A DNA stretch of 64,000 nucleotides from Flavobacterium aquicola (GCF_003385115.1 NZ_QUNI01000012.1:84602-148601); one strand, 5' to 3'. Shown: positions 47,416 through 56,891, numbered from the stretch's first letter. Numbers and translations are program-made. Notes: generated by a model from the sequence alone, not told the origin.

Positions 47416-48429
47416 ATGAAATTAATTAAGTGCACCCAAAACCCAGTTTTAAGTCCAAATCCTAATAATTATTGGGAAAATCTTGTCGTTTGTAACCCAG
47501 GCGTATGGTATGAAAATGGTACATTTTATATGTTATACAGAGCTGCCGGAGATGATGAACAGCATTTTATTCGTGTAGGATTAGCCACAAGCACAGACGG
47601 GATTAATTTTAAAAGAGAATCGGATGAACCGGTTTTTGGCCCAAGCAGTAACGGACCCGATATGGGCGGAGTGGAAGATCCAAGAATTATTAAATTTGGA
47701 AACGAATATTATGTTACTTATGCTTACAGACCTTATCCTCCCGGACGCTATTGGACATTTGCCCATGATGTAATTAATCTTCCTGAAACAGGACCTGATG
47801 CACCAGCTGTTTACAAACATAATATTGCCAATTCAGGTTTGGCTGTAACTGCAGATTTTAAAAGTTTTAGAAGATTAGGCCGAATCACAACTTCAAATCT
47901 TGATGATCGTGATGTGATTTTATTCCCTGAAAAAATAAACGGAAAATATGCAATGCTGCACCGCCCGAAACAATGGATTGGTGCTGAATATGGCTGTGAT
48001 TATCCGGCAATTTGGATTAGATATTCGGATGATTTAATGGTGTGGGAAGAAAAAAGTACATTATTATTAGCGGGTGTTAATGGAACTTGGGAAGAGAAAA
48101 TAGGAGGAAGCACACCACCGCTTCGCACGGAAGATGGATGGCTGTTAATTTACCATGGCGTTGAGAATGGCGGTAATGGTTATTACAGAGTAGGGGTTGC
48201 TTTGCTCGATCTGGAAGATCCAACAAAAGTAATTGCACGTTTGGAAGATTGGATTATGGAACCAGAACACGATTATGAAATTGAAGGATTCTATAAAGGC
48301 TGCGTTTTTCCTACAGGTAATATGATTGTCGATAATATTTTATATGTTTATTACGGCGCAGCCGATAAATTCGTTGGATTAGCAACCTGCGACATCAATG
48401 AACTATTGCAAACTTTAAAAGATTCCTAA
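47416..48429 (+). CDS. GH130 mannoside phosphorylase or mannosidase
   Basis: This is a five-bladed beta-propeller enzyme of GH130 (337 residues). There is no signal peptide, so it acts in the cytoplasm. The catalytic Asp lies in GGVEDPRI (D88). Other family blocks are NPGVWYENGTFYMLYRAAG, DDRDVILFPEKINGKYAMLHRP and GGSTPPLRTEDGWLLIYHG. Many GH130 members phosphorolyse beta-mannosides such as mannosyl-glucose, giving mannose-1-phosphate without ATP; others hydrolyse beta-1,2-mannosides. With GH26 upstream and a symporter downstream, breakdown of imported manno-disaccharides is likely. I cannot tell the subfamily with certainty. Confidence 0.88.
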   Translation: MKLIKCTQNPVLSPNPNNYWENLVVCNPGVWYENGTFYMLYRAAGDDEQHFIRVGLATSTDGINFKRESDEPVFGPSSNGPDMGGVEDPRIIKFGNEYYVTYAYRPYPPGRYWTFAHDVINLPETGPDAPAVYKHNIANSGLAVTADFKSFRRLGRITTSNLDDRDVILFPEKINGKYAMLHRPKQWIGAEYGCDYPAIWIRYSDDLMVWEEKSTLLLAGVNGTWEEKIGGSTPPLRTEDGWLLIYHGVENGGNGYYRVGVALLDLEDPTKVIARLEDWIMEPEHDYEIEGFYKGCVFPTGNMIVDNILYVYYGAADKFVGLATCDINELLQTLKDS

Positions 48430-48430
48430 A

Positions 48431-49960
48431 ATGAAAATTCAAAATAGCATCGTACTGTTTTGTGCATTAATCAGTTTTTCGGTTCAAAGTCAAAATGCCA
48501 ATCCTGTAGTTACAATTCGTCCAAATGAAATCATTTCGAATGAATTTATAGGTAATGGAATTGAATTTTCGGCTTACCCTCATGCTGATACAGATGATTC
48601 AGAATGGGGGAAATTAATGACGGACGAAAAATGGCAATTGGTTTTTGACCGAGTTTCTTTCATTAAACCAAAAATTGCAAGAGTAATGGATCAGGCCAAC
48701 TGGAGATATCTTAAAGGTTTTGACGCTTCAGGAAATCCAATTGTAGATTTCGAAAGCGATCAGATGAAAGCGCTGTACAAGCTTTTGAATTATTGTGAGA
48801 AAAATAAAATTACAGTGATTTTAGGAGAATGGGGTCAGCCGTATAAAGTGCATGATACATATTTGAATTTGCAAAATAGCTTTACAGGCGCTAATGATCA
48901 AAAATGGATTGATCTTATTATCAAAAATCTGAATCATTTATTAAAGGTAAAAAAATACAGCTGTATTAAATATTACAATTTGGTAAATGAACCTAATGGT
49001 GATTGGGCAACAACCGATGGTGATTTTCAGCAATGGAGAGAAGGTATTGAAATGCTTCATAAATCAATTGCCAAAGCAGGACTGGATAAATATATTTCGA
49101 TAATCGGACCTGATGCAACGTCTTTTAACAATCCAAGATCAAAATACAAAGGATTAGATTGGGTTAAGCAAACGGCACTTCAGATTCCGGATTTAGTATC
49201 GGCATATGATGTTCATGATTACCCTTCAAAAGAAAGTATCCGATCGGGAGAATTTCAAAAGATATTTGGAGATTTAGTTCGGTTCACAGATTCGGTTCAC
49301 AGGAAACCTTTCATTTTAGGTGAATTAGGACTGAAAGGAGAGCCTTCGTCCAAAGAGCATTTAGATGATAAATTTACAAGTGCTGACAGCCAGCTTTCGA
49401 TTTACGATTATGATTATGGAGTTGACATGGCTGATGCCTTGATTCAGTCTATGAACAGCGGTTTTGATGCAGTTATCGCCTGGGATCTGGATGATGCAAT
49501 GCATACAAAAGATGACAAAGGCGACAAATATAAATTGAAACGCTGGGGGATGTTCAACAGTTTAGGAAAAGAGCTGACAGACAGCAAAGCCGACGAAGAT
49601 TTGCGCCCTTGGTTTTATACTTGGTCGATTATGACACGTAATTTTACCAGCGATATGAAAATCGTAAAATTCAACAATCTGAATATCGAAAAAGTACGTG
49701 CAACAGCAGGAGTAACAAAATCTGGAGATTTTACAATTGCTATTGCAAATAATAGTGATAAGGAAGCCAGTTTTACAATTGACACCAAGAATCTAAAGTT
49801 GAAACCAGAAGTAATTAAATATTTGTATAGCGAAAACAAACGCCCTGTGGATGCAAAAGGCTTTCCGGTTCCATCAGAAAAGTTCAAATTAAAAACTGAT
49901 GGTATTCAAGTTTCGATTCCTGCAAAAAGCGTTATTCTTTACACTTCATACCAACAATAA
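48431..49960 (+). CDS. Clan GH-A glycosidase, paralogue of the first locus C enzyme
   Basis: This is a second TIM-barrel glycosidase (509 residues), clearly related along its length to the lipoprotein encoded at 44710-46182. Shared blocks are the opening ISNEFIGNGIEFSAY, NLVNEPNG with acid/base E187, YDVHDYPSK, FILGELG with nucleophile E298, and AWDLDDAMH. Unlike its paralogue it has a plain signal peptide (cleavage near SVQSQ) and no lipobox, so it is probably periplasmic. It starts one base after the GH130 stop and ends two bases before the symporter start, so the three genes are tightly coupled. Confidence 0.75.
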   Translation: MKIQNSIVLFCALISFSVQSQNANPVVTIRPNEIISNEFIGNGIEFSAYPHADTDDSEWGKLMTDEKWQLVFDRVSFIKPKIARVMDQANWRYLKGFDASGNPIVDFESDQMKALYKLLNYCEKNKITVILGEWGQPYKVHDTYLNLQNSFTGANDQKWIDLIIKNLNHLLKVKKYSCIKYYNLVNEPNGDWATTDGDFQQWREGIEMLHKSIAKAGLDKYISIIGPDATSFNNPRSKYKGLDWVKQTALQIPDLVSAYDVHDYPSKESIRSGEFQKIFGDLVRFTDSVHRKPFILGELGLKGEPSSKEHLDDKFTSADSQLSIYDYDYGVDMADALIQSMNSGFDAVIAWDLDDAMHTKDDKGDKYKLKRWGMFNSLGKELTDSKADEDLRPWFYTWSIMTRNFTSDMKIVKFNNLNIEKVRATAGVTKSGDFTIAIANNSDKEASFTIDTKNLKLKPEVIKYLYSENKRPVDAKGFPVPSEKFKLKTDGIQVSIPAKSVILYTSYQQ

Positions 49961-49962
49961 TT

Positions 49963-51600
49963 ATGCTAAATTTAAATATTATCGACTTAGTCGTTCTCGT
50001 ACTATATATCATCTTTATTGTTTGGTGGGGACTTAAAAACAGTAAATCAAGCGACTCTGATGCTTATTTTTTGGCAGGACGGGATTTAAAATGGCCAATG
50101 GTTGGTTTATCCCTTTTTGCAGCCAGTATTTCGAGTTCTACTTTGATGGGAAATTCCGGAGAAGGATTCATCAATGGAATAGCTGTTTTTAATTACAACT
50201 GGATTTCGATTCTGGTAATGGTTTTCTTTGCCATCTTTTTTCTGCCGTTTTACATTAAATCAGGAATTTTTACGATGCCCGAATTTTTGGAGAGACGATT
50301 TGATGCGAGATCAAGAACCTATTTTTCGTTTATAACCATTGTTGGAAATATATTTTTGGATGCATCAGCAACTTTGTATGCAGGAGCATTAATTATCAAT
50401 ATGATTTTTCCAGGTGTCGACATGATGCTTCTTATTATAGGAATGGGTATAGTTGCAGGAAGTTACACGATTATCGGCGGACTCTCATCTGTAATCAATA
50501 CTGAGGTAATACAAGCTTTTGTCCTTATTATAGGATCAACTTTATTAGCCTTTTTTGCAATGGACAGTATAGGAGGCTGGGAAGTTTTTTACACACAGTT
50601 TCATGATGGTGTCTGGCTAAAATTGACCAGATCTATGGATGATCCAACAGTTCCATGGTTAGGAATGTGGGTTGGAATTCCAATTTTAGGTTTCTATTTC
50701 TGGGGAAATAATCAGGTAATGGTGCAAAGAGTCTTGTCTGCAAAATCAATCGATCATGGTCGAAAAGGAGTTTTGTTGGTAGGTTTTCTGTATCTTTTTA
50801 CACTATTCATTTTTATTTTTCCAGGCTTGATTGCAAGAGGAATAAATCTTTTTGGAGTCGAAAATCTGCCTCACGAAATCATTAGCGGAAGCGAACTTAA
50901 ATCAAAATACGGAATCAATACGGATCAGGTTTATCCAAGACTAATTAATAAAGTACTGCCGGTTGGATTAATAGGAATTATACTTTCGGCTATGATCTCA
51001 GCATTGACTTCCGCCTTGAGCGCAACTTTAAATTCGGTTTCAACTTTATTCACAATGGATTTTTACAGCAAGTTTGATAAAAATGCAACAAGTGAAAAAA
51101 AGGTTAAAGTAGGTAAGATTACAGCTGTTGTTACTTTGATAATTGCCATCTTATGGGCGCCATACATTGGTAAATTTGATTCGTTGATTGCCTATTACCA
51201 AGAGATACTTTCTTATCTGGCACCACCCGTTGTTGGTACTTTTTTCTTGGGATTGTTCTGGAAACGGTCAAATGCGACCGGAGCTTTCAGCGGTTTAATG
51301 TCGGGCTTGTTTATTGCGATGATTATTATGCTGGCTAAGTATGTTTTAGATTTCGAAGTAGGGCTTCACTTCTTATTATTAGCCCCAATTATTTTAGTTT
51401 TAAGTGTTCTAGTGAATATTGTTGTGAGTTATTCTTCTGCACCGCCATTAGAAGAAAAAGTAAAAGACAATACTTGGACAAAAGCTATCTGGATCGAAGA
51501 AACAATGGCTTTGAAAGATGTTGTCTGGTATAAAAATTTCCGTCTTCAGGCACTGTTGCTGATTTTGGCCTGTTTCGGAATGTATGCTTTGTTTTATTAA
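49963..51600 (+). CDS. Sodium:solute symporter (SSS family)
   Basis: This is an inner-membrane sodium-coupled carrier of the SSS/SGLT family (545 residues, about 14 hydrophobic segments). The early block DAYFLAGRDLKWPMVGLSLFAASISSSTLMG and the mid-protein block FWGNNQVMVQRVLSAKS are typical of the sugar-transporting branch. In its operon it would bring mannobiose-like products or monosaccharides from the periplasm to the cytoplasmic GH130 enzyme. Locus B uses an MFS carrier for the same step. Confidence 0.9.
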   Translation: MLNLNIIDLVVLVLYIIFIVWWGLKNSKSSDSDAYFLAGRDLKWPMVGLSLFAASISSSTLMGNSGEGFINGIAVFNYNWISILVMVFFAIFFLPFYIKSGIFTMPEFLERRFDARSRTYFSFITIVGNIFLDASATLYAGALIINMIFPGVDMMLLIIGMGIVAGSYTIIGGLSSVINTEVIQAFVLIIGSTLLAFFAMDSIGGWEVFYTQFHDGVWLKLTRSMDDPTVPWLGMWVGIPILGFYFWGNNQVMVQRVLSAKSIDHGRKGVLLVGFLYLFTLFIFIFPGLIARGINLFGVENLPHEIISGSELKSKYGINTDQVYPRLINKVLPVGLIGIILSAMISALTSALSATLNSVSTLFTMDFYSKFDKNATSEKKVKVGKITAVVTLIIAILWAPYIGKFDSLIAYYQEILSYLAPPVVGTFFLGLFWKRSNATGAFSGLMSGLFIAMIIMLAKYVLDFEVGLHFLLLAPIILVLSVLVNIVVSYSSAPPLEEKVKDNTWTKAIWIEETMALKDVVWYKNFRLQALLLILACFGMYALFY

Positions 51601-51619
51601 ATGAACTAAAAATTAAACA

Positions 51620-51915
51620 ATGACAAAGGTTCGATTGTAGTGCTGTTTTTAATTCTTTTTGGATTAAAAATAAGCGCTCAGACTCTCAATGTTATTATCG
51701 AAAAAAAGACTGATGTCCTCTTGAAAAGAACTTAAAAATTTTCAAAGAATTGAGTTGAATGCTGAAGAAAAAAAGGAGGTAAGATTCAAATTTCCAATAG
51801 CAGTTTTGGCATTTTATAGTATTGATATATAGAAATAAGCAGAAGCTGGAAAATTTGATTTATGGATTGGAAGCAGTATTATAAAAGTGAAAAGGTGTCA
51901 TTCGAAGTAAAATAA
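51620..51915 (+). pseudogene. GH3 beta-glycosidase remnant, both ends only
   Basis: Conceptual translation across frames gives a signal-peptide-like segment (VVLFLILFGLKISAQTLN, about 51637-51690). Directly after it, from about 51731, comes a piece that matches the end of the GH3 C-terminal fibronectin-like domain: LKNFQRIELNAEEKKEV, LAFYSID, AEAGKFDLWIGSS and finally VSFEVK before a stop at 51913. The catalytic part of some 700 residues is missing. There are also a frameshift near the start, stop codons near 51830, and another frameshift near the end. A GH3 beta-glucosidase or mannosidase once lay here in locus C and has been deleted internally. Confidence 0.75.
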
Positions 51916-51922
51916 AAAGAAA

Positions 51923-53200
51923 ATGAAAAAATATATTTATGCTGTAGTAATATCGGTTTTACAGTTTGTATCAAACGCACAAAGTTTTATAAAAGCAGAG
52001 AATGGAGAACTGATCAAAGAAGGAAAACCATATCATTATGTGGGAACTAATTTTTGGTACGGAATGAATTTAGCCGTTTCCGATGAAGAAAGGCTGATTA
52101 GAGAATTAGATCGATTGAATACGCTGGGAGTTAAGAACCTTAGGATTCTTGCGGGTTCCGAAGGAAGTTTAAAAACGCCTTGGGCAGTTCAGCCTGCAAT
52201 GCAGAAAGAACCTGGAATCTATAATGAGAAACTTTGGGAAGGTTTAGATTTTTTATTGGCAGAAATGAAGAAGCGAGATATGACAGCAGTTGTATGTCTG
52301 AATAATTTCTGGCCTTGGTCTGGAGGTTTTGCACAATATGTTTCGTGGGCTAATAAAAACGAATCGATTCCATATCCGCCTCCTGCAGAAAATGGAGACT
52401 GGAGAACTTATCAGCATTATTCGGCTCGTTTTTATAGTAATAAAACGGCTCAGAAATGGTTTACTAATCACATTGAAAAAGTCTTAAACAGAATCAATTC
52501 GGTTACTAAAATACCATATAAAAAGGATGCCACCATTATGGCCTGGCAATTAGCAAATGAGCCGGAAGGAAGCAATAATGCTGAGGATTATAGAAAATGG
52601 ATACATGAAACGGCCAAATTTATTAAGAATCTAGACAAAAACCATTTAGTTTCAATTGGTTCAGAGGGAAATACGCCATCGCCGGCAAACGGAACCAATT
52701 TCGAAAAAGATCATCAGAGCAAATATATTGATTATTGTACTTTTCATCTTTGGGTACAGAATTGGGGCTGGTATGATCCGCTAAAAGCGAAAGAAACTTA
52801 TGATTTCGCTGTAGAAAAGGCTAATAATTATATCGACGAACATGTCAAAATTGCTCAAAAACTCAATAAACCAATCGTTCTGGAAGAGTTTGGGATTTCA
52901 AGAGATGAAAATAGTTATGAATCCAATTCATCTGTTGAAGTCAGGGACGAATATTATAAAATGATTTTCGAAAAAATATATTCTTTAAGCAAAACAATTC
53001 CGCAGGTTACTGGTGTTAATTTTTGGGCTTGGGGAGGCGAGGGCAGACCCAAAACAGCTATGAGCATCTGGAAAATTGGAGATGATTTAATTGGTGATCC
53101 TCCGCACGAATTTCAGGGCTGGTATTCAGTTTATGATACAGATAATCATACTCTGGAAATAATCAATGAATATGTTTTGAAATTTAATGATTTAAAATAA
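51923..53200 (+). CDS. GH5 endo-beta-1,4-mannanase (subfamily 7-like)
   Basis: This is a probable endo-beta-1,4-mannanase of GH5 (425 residues). The signal peptide ends FVSNAQ. The fungal- and plant-like mannanase pattern (GH5_7) is visible: GTNFWYGMNLA at the first strand, LRILAGSEG, acid/base E213 in WQLANEPEG, the HLWVQNWGW loop, nucleophile E322 in VLEEFGIS, and GVNFWAWGGEGRP near the end. There is no lipobox and no T9SS sorting domain, which suggests a periplasmic place. It follows the GH3 remnant by only 7 bases and precedes the LacI gene. Confidence 0.9.
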   Translation: MKKYIYAVVISVLQFVSNAQSFIKAENGELIKEGKPYHYVGTNFWYGMNLAVSDEERLIRELDRLNTLGVKNLRILAGSEGSLKTPWAVQPAMQKEPGIYNEKLWEGLDFLLAEMKKRDMTAVVCLNNFWPWSGGFAQYVSWANKNESIPYPPPAENGDWRTYQHYSARFYSNKTAQKWFTNHIEKVLNRINSVTKIPYKKDATIMAWQLANEPEGSNNAEDYRKWIHETAKFIKNLDKNHLVSIGSEGNTPSPANGTNFEKDHQSKYIDYCTFHLWVQNWGWYDPLKAKETYDFAVEKANNYIDEHVKIAQKLNKPIVLEEFGISRDENSYESNSSVEVRDEYYKMIFEKIYSLSKTIPQVTGVNFWAWGGEGRPKTAMSIWKIGDDLIGDPPHEFQGWYSVYDTDNHTLEIINEYVLKFNDLK

Positions 53201-53250
53201 TCAGAATTTGATACAGGATTTTGATCTGAATCATTTAAAAAAAAACTCAA

Positions 53251-54276
53251 ATGAAAAGAAAAGCTGTTTCCATTAAGAATATTGCCGATGATCTGAAAAT
53301 TTCAGTTACGACGGTCTCTTTTGTGCTAAATGGAAAAGCAAAAGAAATGCATATTTCAAAAGAGCTGACTCAAAGAGTTTTGGACTATGCCAAATTAATC
53401 AATTACAAACCTAACCAAATCGCGCAGACTCTACGAACTGGAAAATCAAAAATACTGGTTTTTATGGTTGAAGATATTTCGAATAGTTTTTTTTCAAAAC
53501 TGGCTCGTATTTTTGAGGATTTGGCTTATGAACAAGGATACAAAGTTATTTTTTGCAGCAACGAAAACAATGATGAAAAGTCTAATGAATTGATTGAGGT
53601 GTTCAATTTTCGCCAGGTTGATGGTTTTATCATTGTACCGTCGCCAGGTATAAGAAATACTGTCGAATGTTTAATAAAAGAAAGCACTCCTGTAGTTTTG
53701 TTGGATCGTTTTTTTGAAGATTTAGATTGTGACAGCGTCGTTATTAATAATGAAGAAGCAGCTTTTAATGCTACTATGGAATTAATAAAGAATCAATTTA
53801 AGAATATAGGTTTTGTGACAACAACCTCTCTTCAGACTCAAATGAAGGATCGATTATCGGGGTACGAAAAAGCAATTCAAAGCAATACCTTAAAATCTGC
53901 CATACTTCGCATTCCTTATGATAAAATTCTGAGGGGAGAAGGGAAAAAATATATCGAGACCTTCCTTTTAGAGAATATAGCTTTGGATGCTGTTTTTTTT
54001 GCAACCAATTATCTAACACAAATGGGATTACAGGTTTTTAAAGAGAATGATTCAATCCCACTACGGGATTTTGGAATTATGGCTTTCGATGACAATGAAA
54101 TGTTCAAAGTTTATCCAGTTTCCATAAGCTGTATTTCACCGCCATTACATAAGATAGGAGTAAAGGCAATGGAATTAATATTATCACAAATAAATGAAAA
54201 TGTTATAAAAAGACAGCCTCAGAAAAGTATTTTAGAATGCGAAATTATTTTACGCGAATCATCTTTACAAAAGTAA
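53251..54276 (+). CDS. LacI-family transcriptional regulator
   Basis: This is a DNA-binding regulator of the LacI/GalR type (341 residues). The N-terminal helix-turn-helix (SIKNIADDLKISVTTVSFVLNGK, residues about 5-28) and hinge (KPNQIAQTLRTGKSKIL) are followed by a periplasmic-binding-protein-like sensor domain (FRQVDGFIIVPSP, LKSAILRIPYDKIL). It is the last gene of locus C on the plus strand and probably senses a mannan-derived sugar in the cytoplasm. An AraC protein at the other end of the locus gives a second level of control. I could not find a convincing palindromic operator. Confidence 0.92.
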   Translation: MKRKAVSIKNIADDLKISVTTVSFVLNGKAKEMHISKELTQRVLDYAKLINYKPNQIAQTLRTGKSKILVFMVEDISNSFFSKLARIFEDLAYEQGYKVIFCSNENNDEKSNELIEVFNFRQVDGFIIVPSPGIRNTVECLIKESTPVVLLDRFFEDLDCDSVVINNEEAAFNATMELIKNQFKNIGFVTTTSLQTQMKDRLSGYEKAIQSNTLKSAILRIPYDKILRGEGKKYIETFLLENIALDAVFFATNYLTQMGLQVFKENDSIPLRDFGIMAFDDNEMFKVYPVSISCISPPLHKIGVKAMELILSQINENVIKRQPQKSILECEIILRESSLQK

Positions 54277-54758
54277 ATTTTAGTTTGAATTTATTATAAA
54301 GCAAACACGTTCTTAAAAAAAAAGTCACTGTTTATAATATACTGTATGGTGTGATGGTATATCTGATACTTGAAGCAGAAAGATTTTGAGGATAAATTTT
54401 GCATCTTAAATTTGCCAGATTTTTTAAATTTCTTATCAAAATTTTTCTATCAGTAAAGAATTAATTCCAATAAAAAACCCTTAAACATTTGATGTTTAAG
54501 GGTTTGTTTTTGTAGCCACCTCCGAACAAATGTCGAACTTTTTTATTGAAGATTTAGAAAGACTATTAAACATTCCTATCAATAGAAAAGCATCGTGAGT
54601 CTAATTTTCTTAGGAGATGTTATGCTTCATTTGGAGCATGAAGTAAAAGCAAATAAGAAAAAAGGAATAAATAAAAAACATGAATTCAGCTCTAATTTAA
54701 TAAATCTTTCAGCTTTTCTAATCGAAATATTAACGTTCATTAAAATCTGTATATTCAA
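54277..54758. other. Non-coding junction between locus C and the defence operon
   Basis: This stretch of 482 bases has no supported gene. It contains the perfect hairpin at 54475-54511. Directly next to that is a sequence which, read on the minus strand, resembles a degenerate tRNA 3' end (TTCGA followed by ggtggcta, about 54510-54539). Base composition becomes more AT-rich from here on. This may be the edge of an inserted island. Confidence 0.4.
54475..54511. terminator. Bidirectional terminator hairpin
   Basis: aaacccttaaacat (54475-54488) pairs perfectly over 14 bases with atgtttaagggttt (54492-54505), with a 3-base loop. T runs flank it on either strand. It can end transcripts from the LacI side and from the minus-strand helicase operon. 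Confidence 0.8.
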
Positions 54759-56891
54759 CTATAAATTTTCTACAATTTTATCAAGACTTAGCATAAATTC
54801 TTGGGTTTGTCTTATATCATAAAAATTTTGTTTCATCATTTTTATCTGAAATTTTAATGGTAAATAAATCCCCCACTTAGATAAAGTCAATGAATCTGGA
54901 TTTTGTTCTAATTCTTTTGTGATAATTTCGTCAATAATTTCAATACGCGAGTTTATGAGATTTAATTTAGATAGAAACTCTTCTTTTGAGATCATTATAT
55001 AGAACATACTTGTTTTATCATCTAAAATGTTTTTTATTTCTATCACATCAAAGAGGATTTTTAATGTCCTGTTTATTTTAGTGCCAGTAAAAGTATAAAA
55101 TAGCATTTTCTTCTCTGAAACAAGTAGTAGTCTTTCAGAATCAATATTTTTCATATCAAAAACGGAAAATTCTCTTCTCATTTTCTCCAATTCTTCTGAA
55201 GAGTTTTGATCAAGCTCGCTAAAAATTTCATCTTGAAAGATTATTTCAAGCATTTTTTTTCTAATTTCGGGATGTACAATACCTCCCTCTCCAGAAAATT
55301 TAGGTTTCTTACCATCATTAGTTGGAATTACCTCTATTTTTTTTGCTTTAAAATCTACAAACTTAATTTTCCATATTTTAGCCGCTAACAAAATATTTTC
55401 ATCTTCTTTAACTTGTGGTGAAAATGGAATTTCTCCTATCTTATTACCTGCACTTACAACTTTAAAATTATCTTCAACAGTAAAAGAGCTATAAAAATCT
55501 CTATTATTAACGATTTTTTCACCTTCTATTCCTATAATAACTTCGTCTCTTAATTTTTCCAAAAAGTCTGTTGAGATCAAATGATTTAAAATTTCTTCAA
55601 TTTCAGCAACCCCAATGTCATTGAAAGCAAAATTATGATTTAACTGTTTAATCAAATCAACAAGTTTGATACCTGAATGTCCTTTTGTTATAGATAGAGC
55701 CTGATGCAATAAAATATCATAAGCTAGATTCATAGATTCTGAGGGTTCTATAAATTTTTCTTTATATAATTGCCAACAAGCCAGTGATTGCAATAAGCTC
55801 CATTTATCTGTAGAATATAAAAAAAGATTGCTTTTTGCACCATTCTGTCTCCCACTTCTTCCAACACGTTGTATCAAAGAAGCAATGCTATTTGTAGCAT
55901 CTATTTGAACGACCTCGTCAACTGAGCCAATATCAATTCCTAGCTCTAATGTTGAAGTACAGGATATGCAGAAATTTTGTCTATTATTATTCTTTGCAAA
56001 GTATTCCACATATTCCCTTACTTCCTTATCAACAGATGAATGATGTGAAAAATAGTTAGTGTGTCCATTTACCTTTTCAGAAATCTTTTTAAGTTTAACA
56101 GCCACTTCTTCTGCACGACCCCTGCTATTGGGAAAAATCAGAACTTTATTGTTTTTGGTTACCAAATACAAATCTTTTAAAAGATCTATAGGCAATTCGA
56201 TCTCTTCGTTTTTAAAATATCGAAACTCTGTTTCTATTTCTTTAGATGTTTTATCTAATAGAACTTTTGTGTGCAATATATCTCCAGTAAATTTCTTTGC
56301 CTCTTCATAATCTCCTATAGTTGCTGATAATCCTACTATATTAAATTGTTTTGAGTTCAAATCCTGTAATCTAGACAAAATAGATTTTAATTGAGTTCCT
56401 CTTGCTGATCCTATAAAGGAATGTATCTCATCAATAACAACGTACTTAAGATTAGAAAAAAGGTAACTTACATTGTAAGGTCTATTCACAAACATAGCTT
56501 CTAATGACTCTGGAGTGATCAGCATTATACCTTTAGGATCTTTTATTATTTTTTCCTTAAGTGTTCTGTTGGCTTCTCCATGCCATTTTGTAACTGAAAC
56601 TTCAAGATATTTACAAAGTTCTTCAATTCTATAAAACTGATCATTGATAAGGGCAATTAGAGGTGATATATATAAGACCTGAATGCCTATTTCATTAAAA
56701 TCAACTTTTGAAAGTATCGGAAGAAATGCAGCTTCAGTTTTACCAGAAGCTGTTCTTGATGCCAAAATATAATTATCACTAGTAGAGCTGATTCTTTGAA
56801 TTGCTGCATCCTGAATAGGTCTCAATTCTTCCCATCGTTTGTCCCTAATGTATTTTTTTATAGGATCTGAAAGTAAATTATAAGATGACAT
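54759..56891 (-). CDS. Lhr/BrxHI-like superfamily 2 helicase (Shango SngC-like)
   Basis: This is an ATP-dependent DNA or RNA helicase of the Lhr-like type (710 residues). Motif I is ASRTASGKTEA (K51), motif II is DEIH (154-157), motif III is GLSAT, and motif VI is QRVGRSGRQ (341-351). After the two RecA-like domains comes a C-terminal region of about 330 residues without a motif I know. It is the last gene of a four-gene minus-strand operon, and its start overlaps the ATPase stop (TAATG). Helicase, DUF2791 ATPase and TerB-domain protein together match the antiphage system Shango. BREX type 2 carries a similar ATPase-helicase pair (BrxD-BrxHI), but its other genes are absent here. Confidence 0.88.
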   Translation of the reverse strand: MSSYNLLSDPIKKYIRDKRWEELRPIQDAAIQRISSTSDNYILASRTASGKTEAAFLPILSKVDFNEIGIQVLYISPLIALINDQFYRIEELCKYLEVSVTKWHGEANRTLKEKIIKDPKGIMLITPESLEAMFVNRPYNVSYLFSNLKYVVIDEIHSFIGSARGTQLKSILSRLQDLNSKQFNIVGLSATIGDYEEAKKFTGDILHTKVLLDKTSKEIETEFRYFKNEEIELPIDLLKDLYLVTKNNKVLIFPNSRGRAEEVAVKLKKISEKVNGHTNYFSHHSSVDKEVREYVEYFAKNNNRQNFCISCTSTLELGIDIGSVDEVVQIDATNSIASLIQRVGRSGRQNGAKSNLFLYSTDKWSLLQSLACWQLYKEKFIEPSESMNLAYDILLHQALSITKGHSGIKLVDLIKQLNHNFAFNDIGVAEIEEILNHLISTDFLEKLRDEVIIGIEGEKIVNNRDFYSSFTVEDNFKVVSAGNKIGEIPFSPQVKEDENILLAAKIWKIKFVDFKAKKIEVIPTNDGKKPKFSGEGGIVHPEIRKKMLEIIFQDEIFSELDQNSSEELEKMRREFSVFDMKNIDSERLLLVSEKKMLFYTFTGTKINRTLKILFDVIEIKNILDDKTSMFYIMISKEEFLSKLNLINSRIEIIDEIITKELEQNPDSLTLSKWGIYLPLKFQIKMMKQNFYDIRQTQEFMLSLDKIVENL

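Noticed and set aside
54595..54822. 75-codon plus-strand frame between the terminator and the helicase gene
   Set aside because: It starts with GTG, overlaps the 3' end of the helicase gene on the other strand, has no upstream promoter or recognisable domain, and looks like random AT-rich coding.
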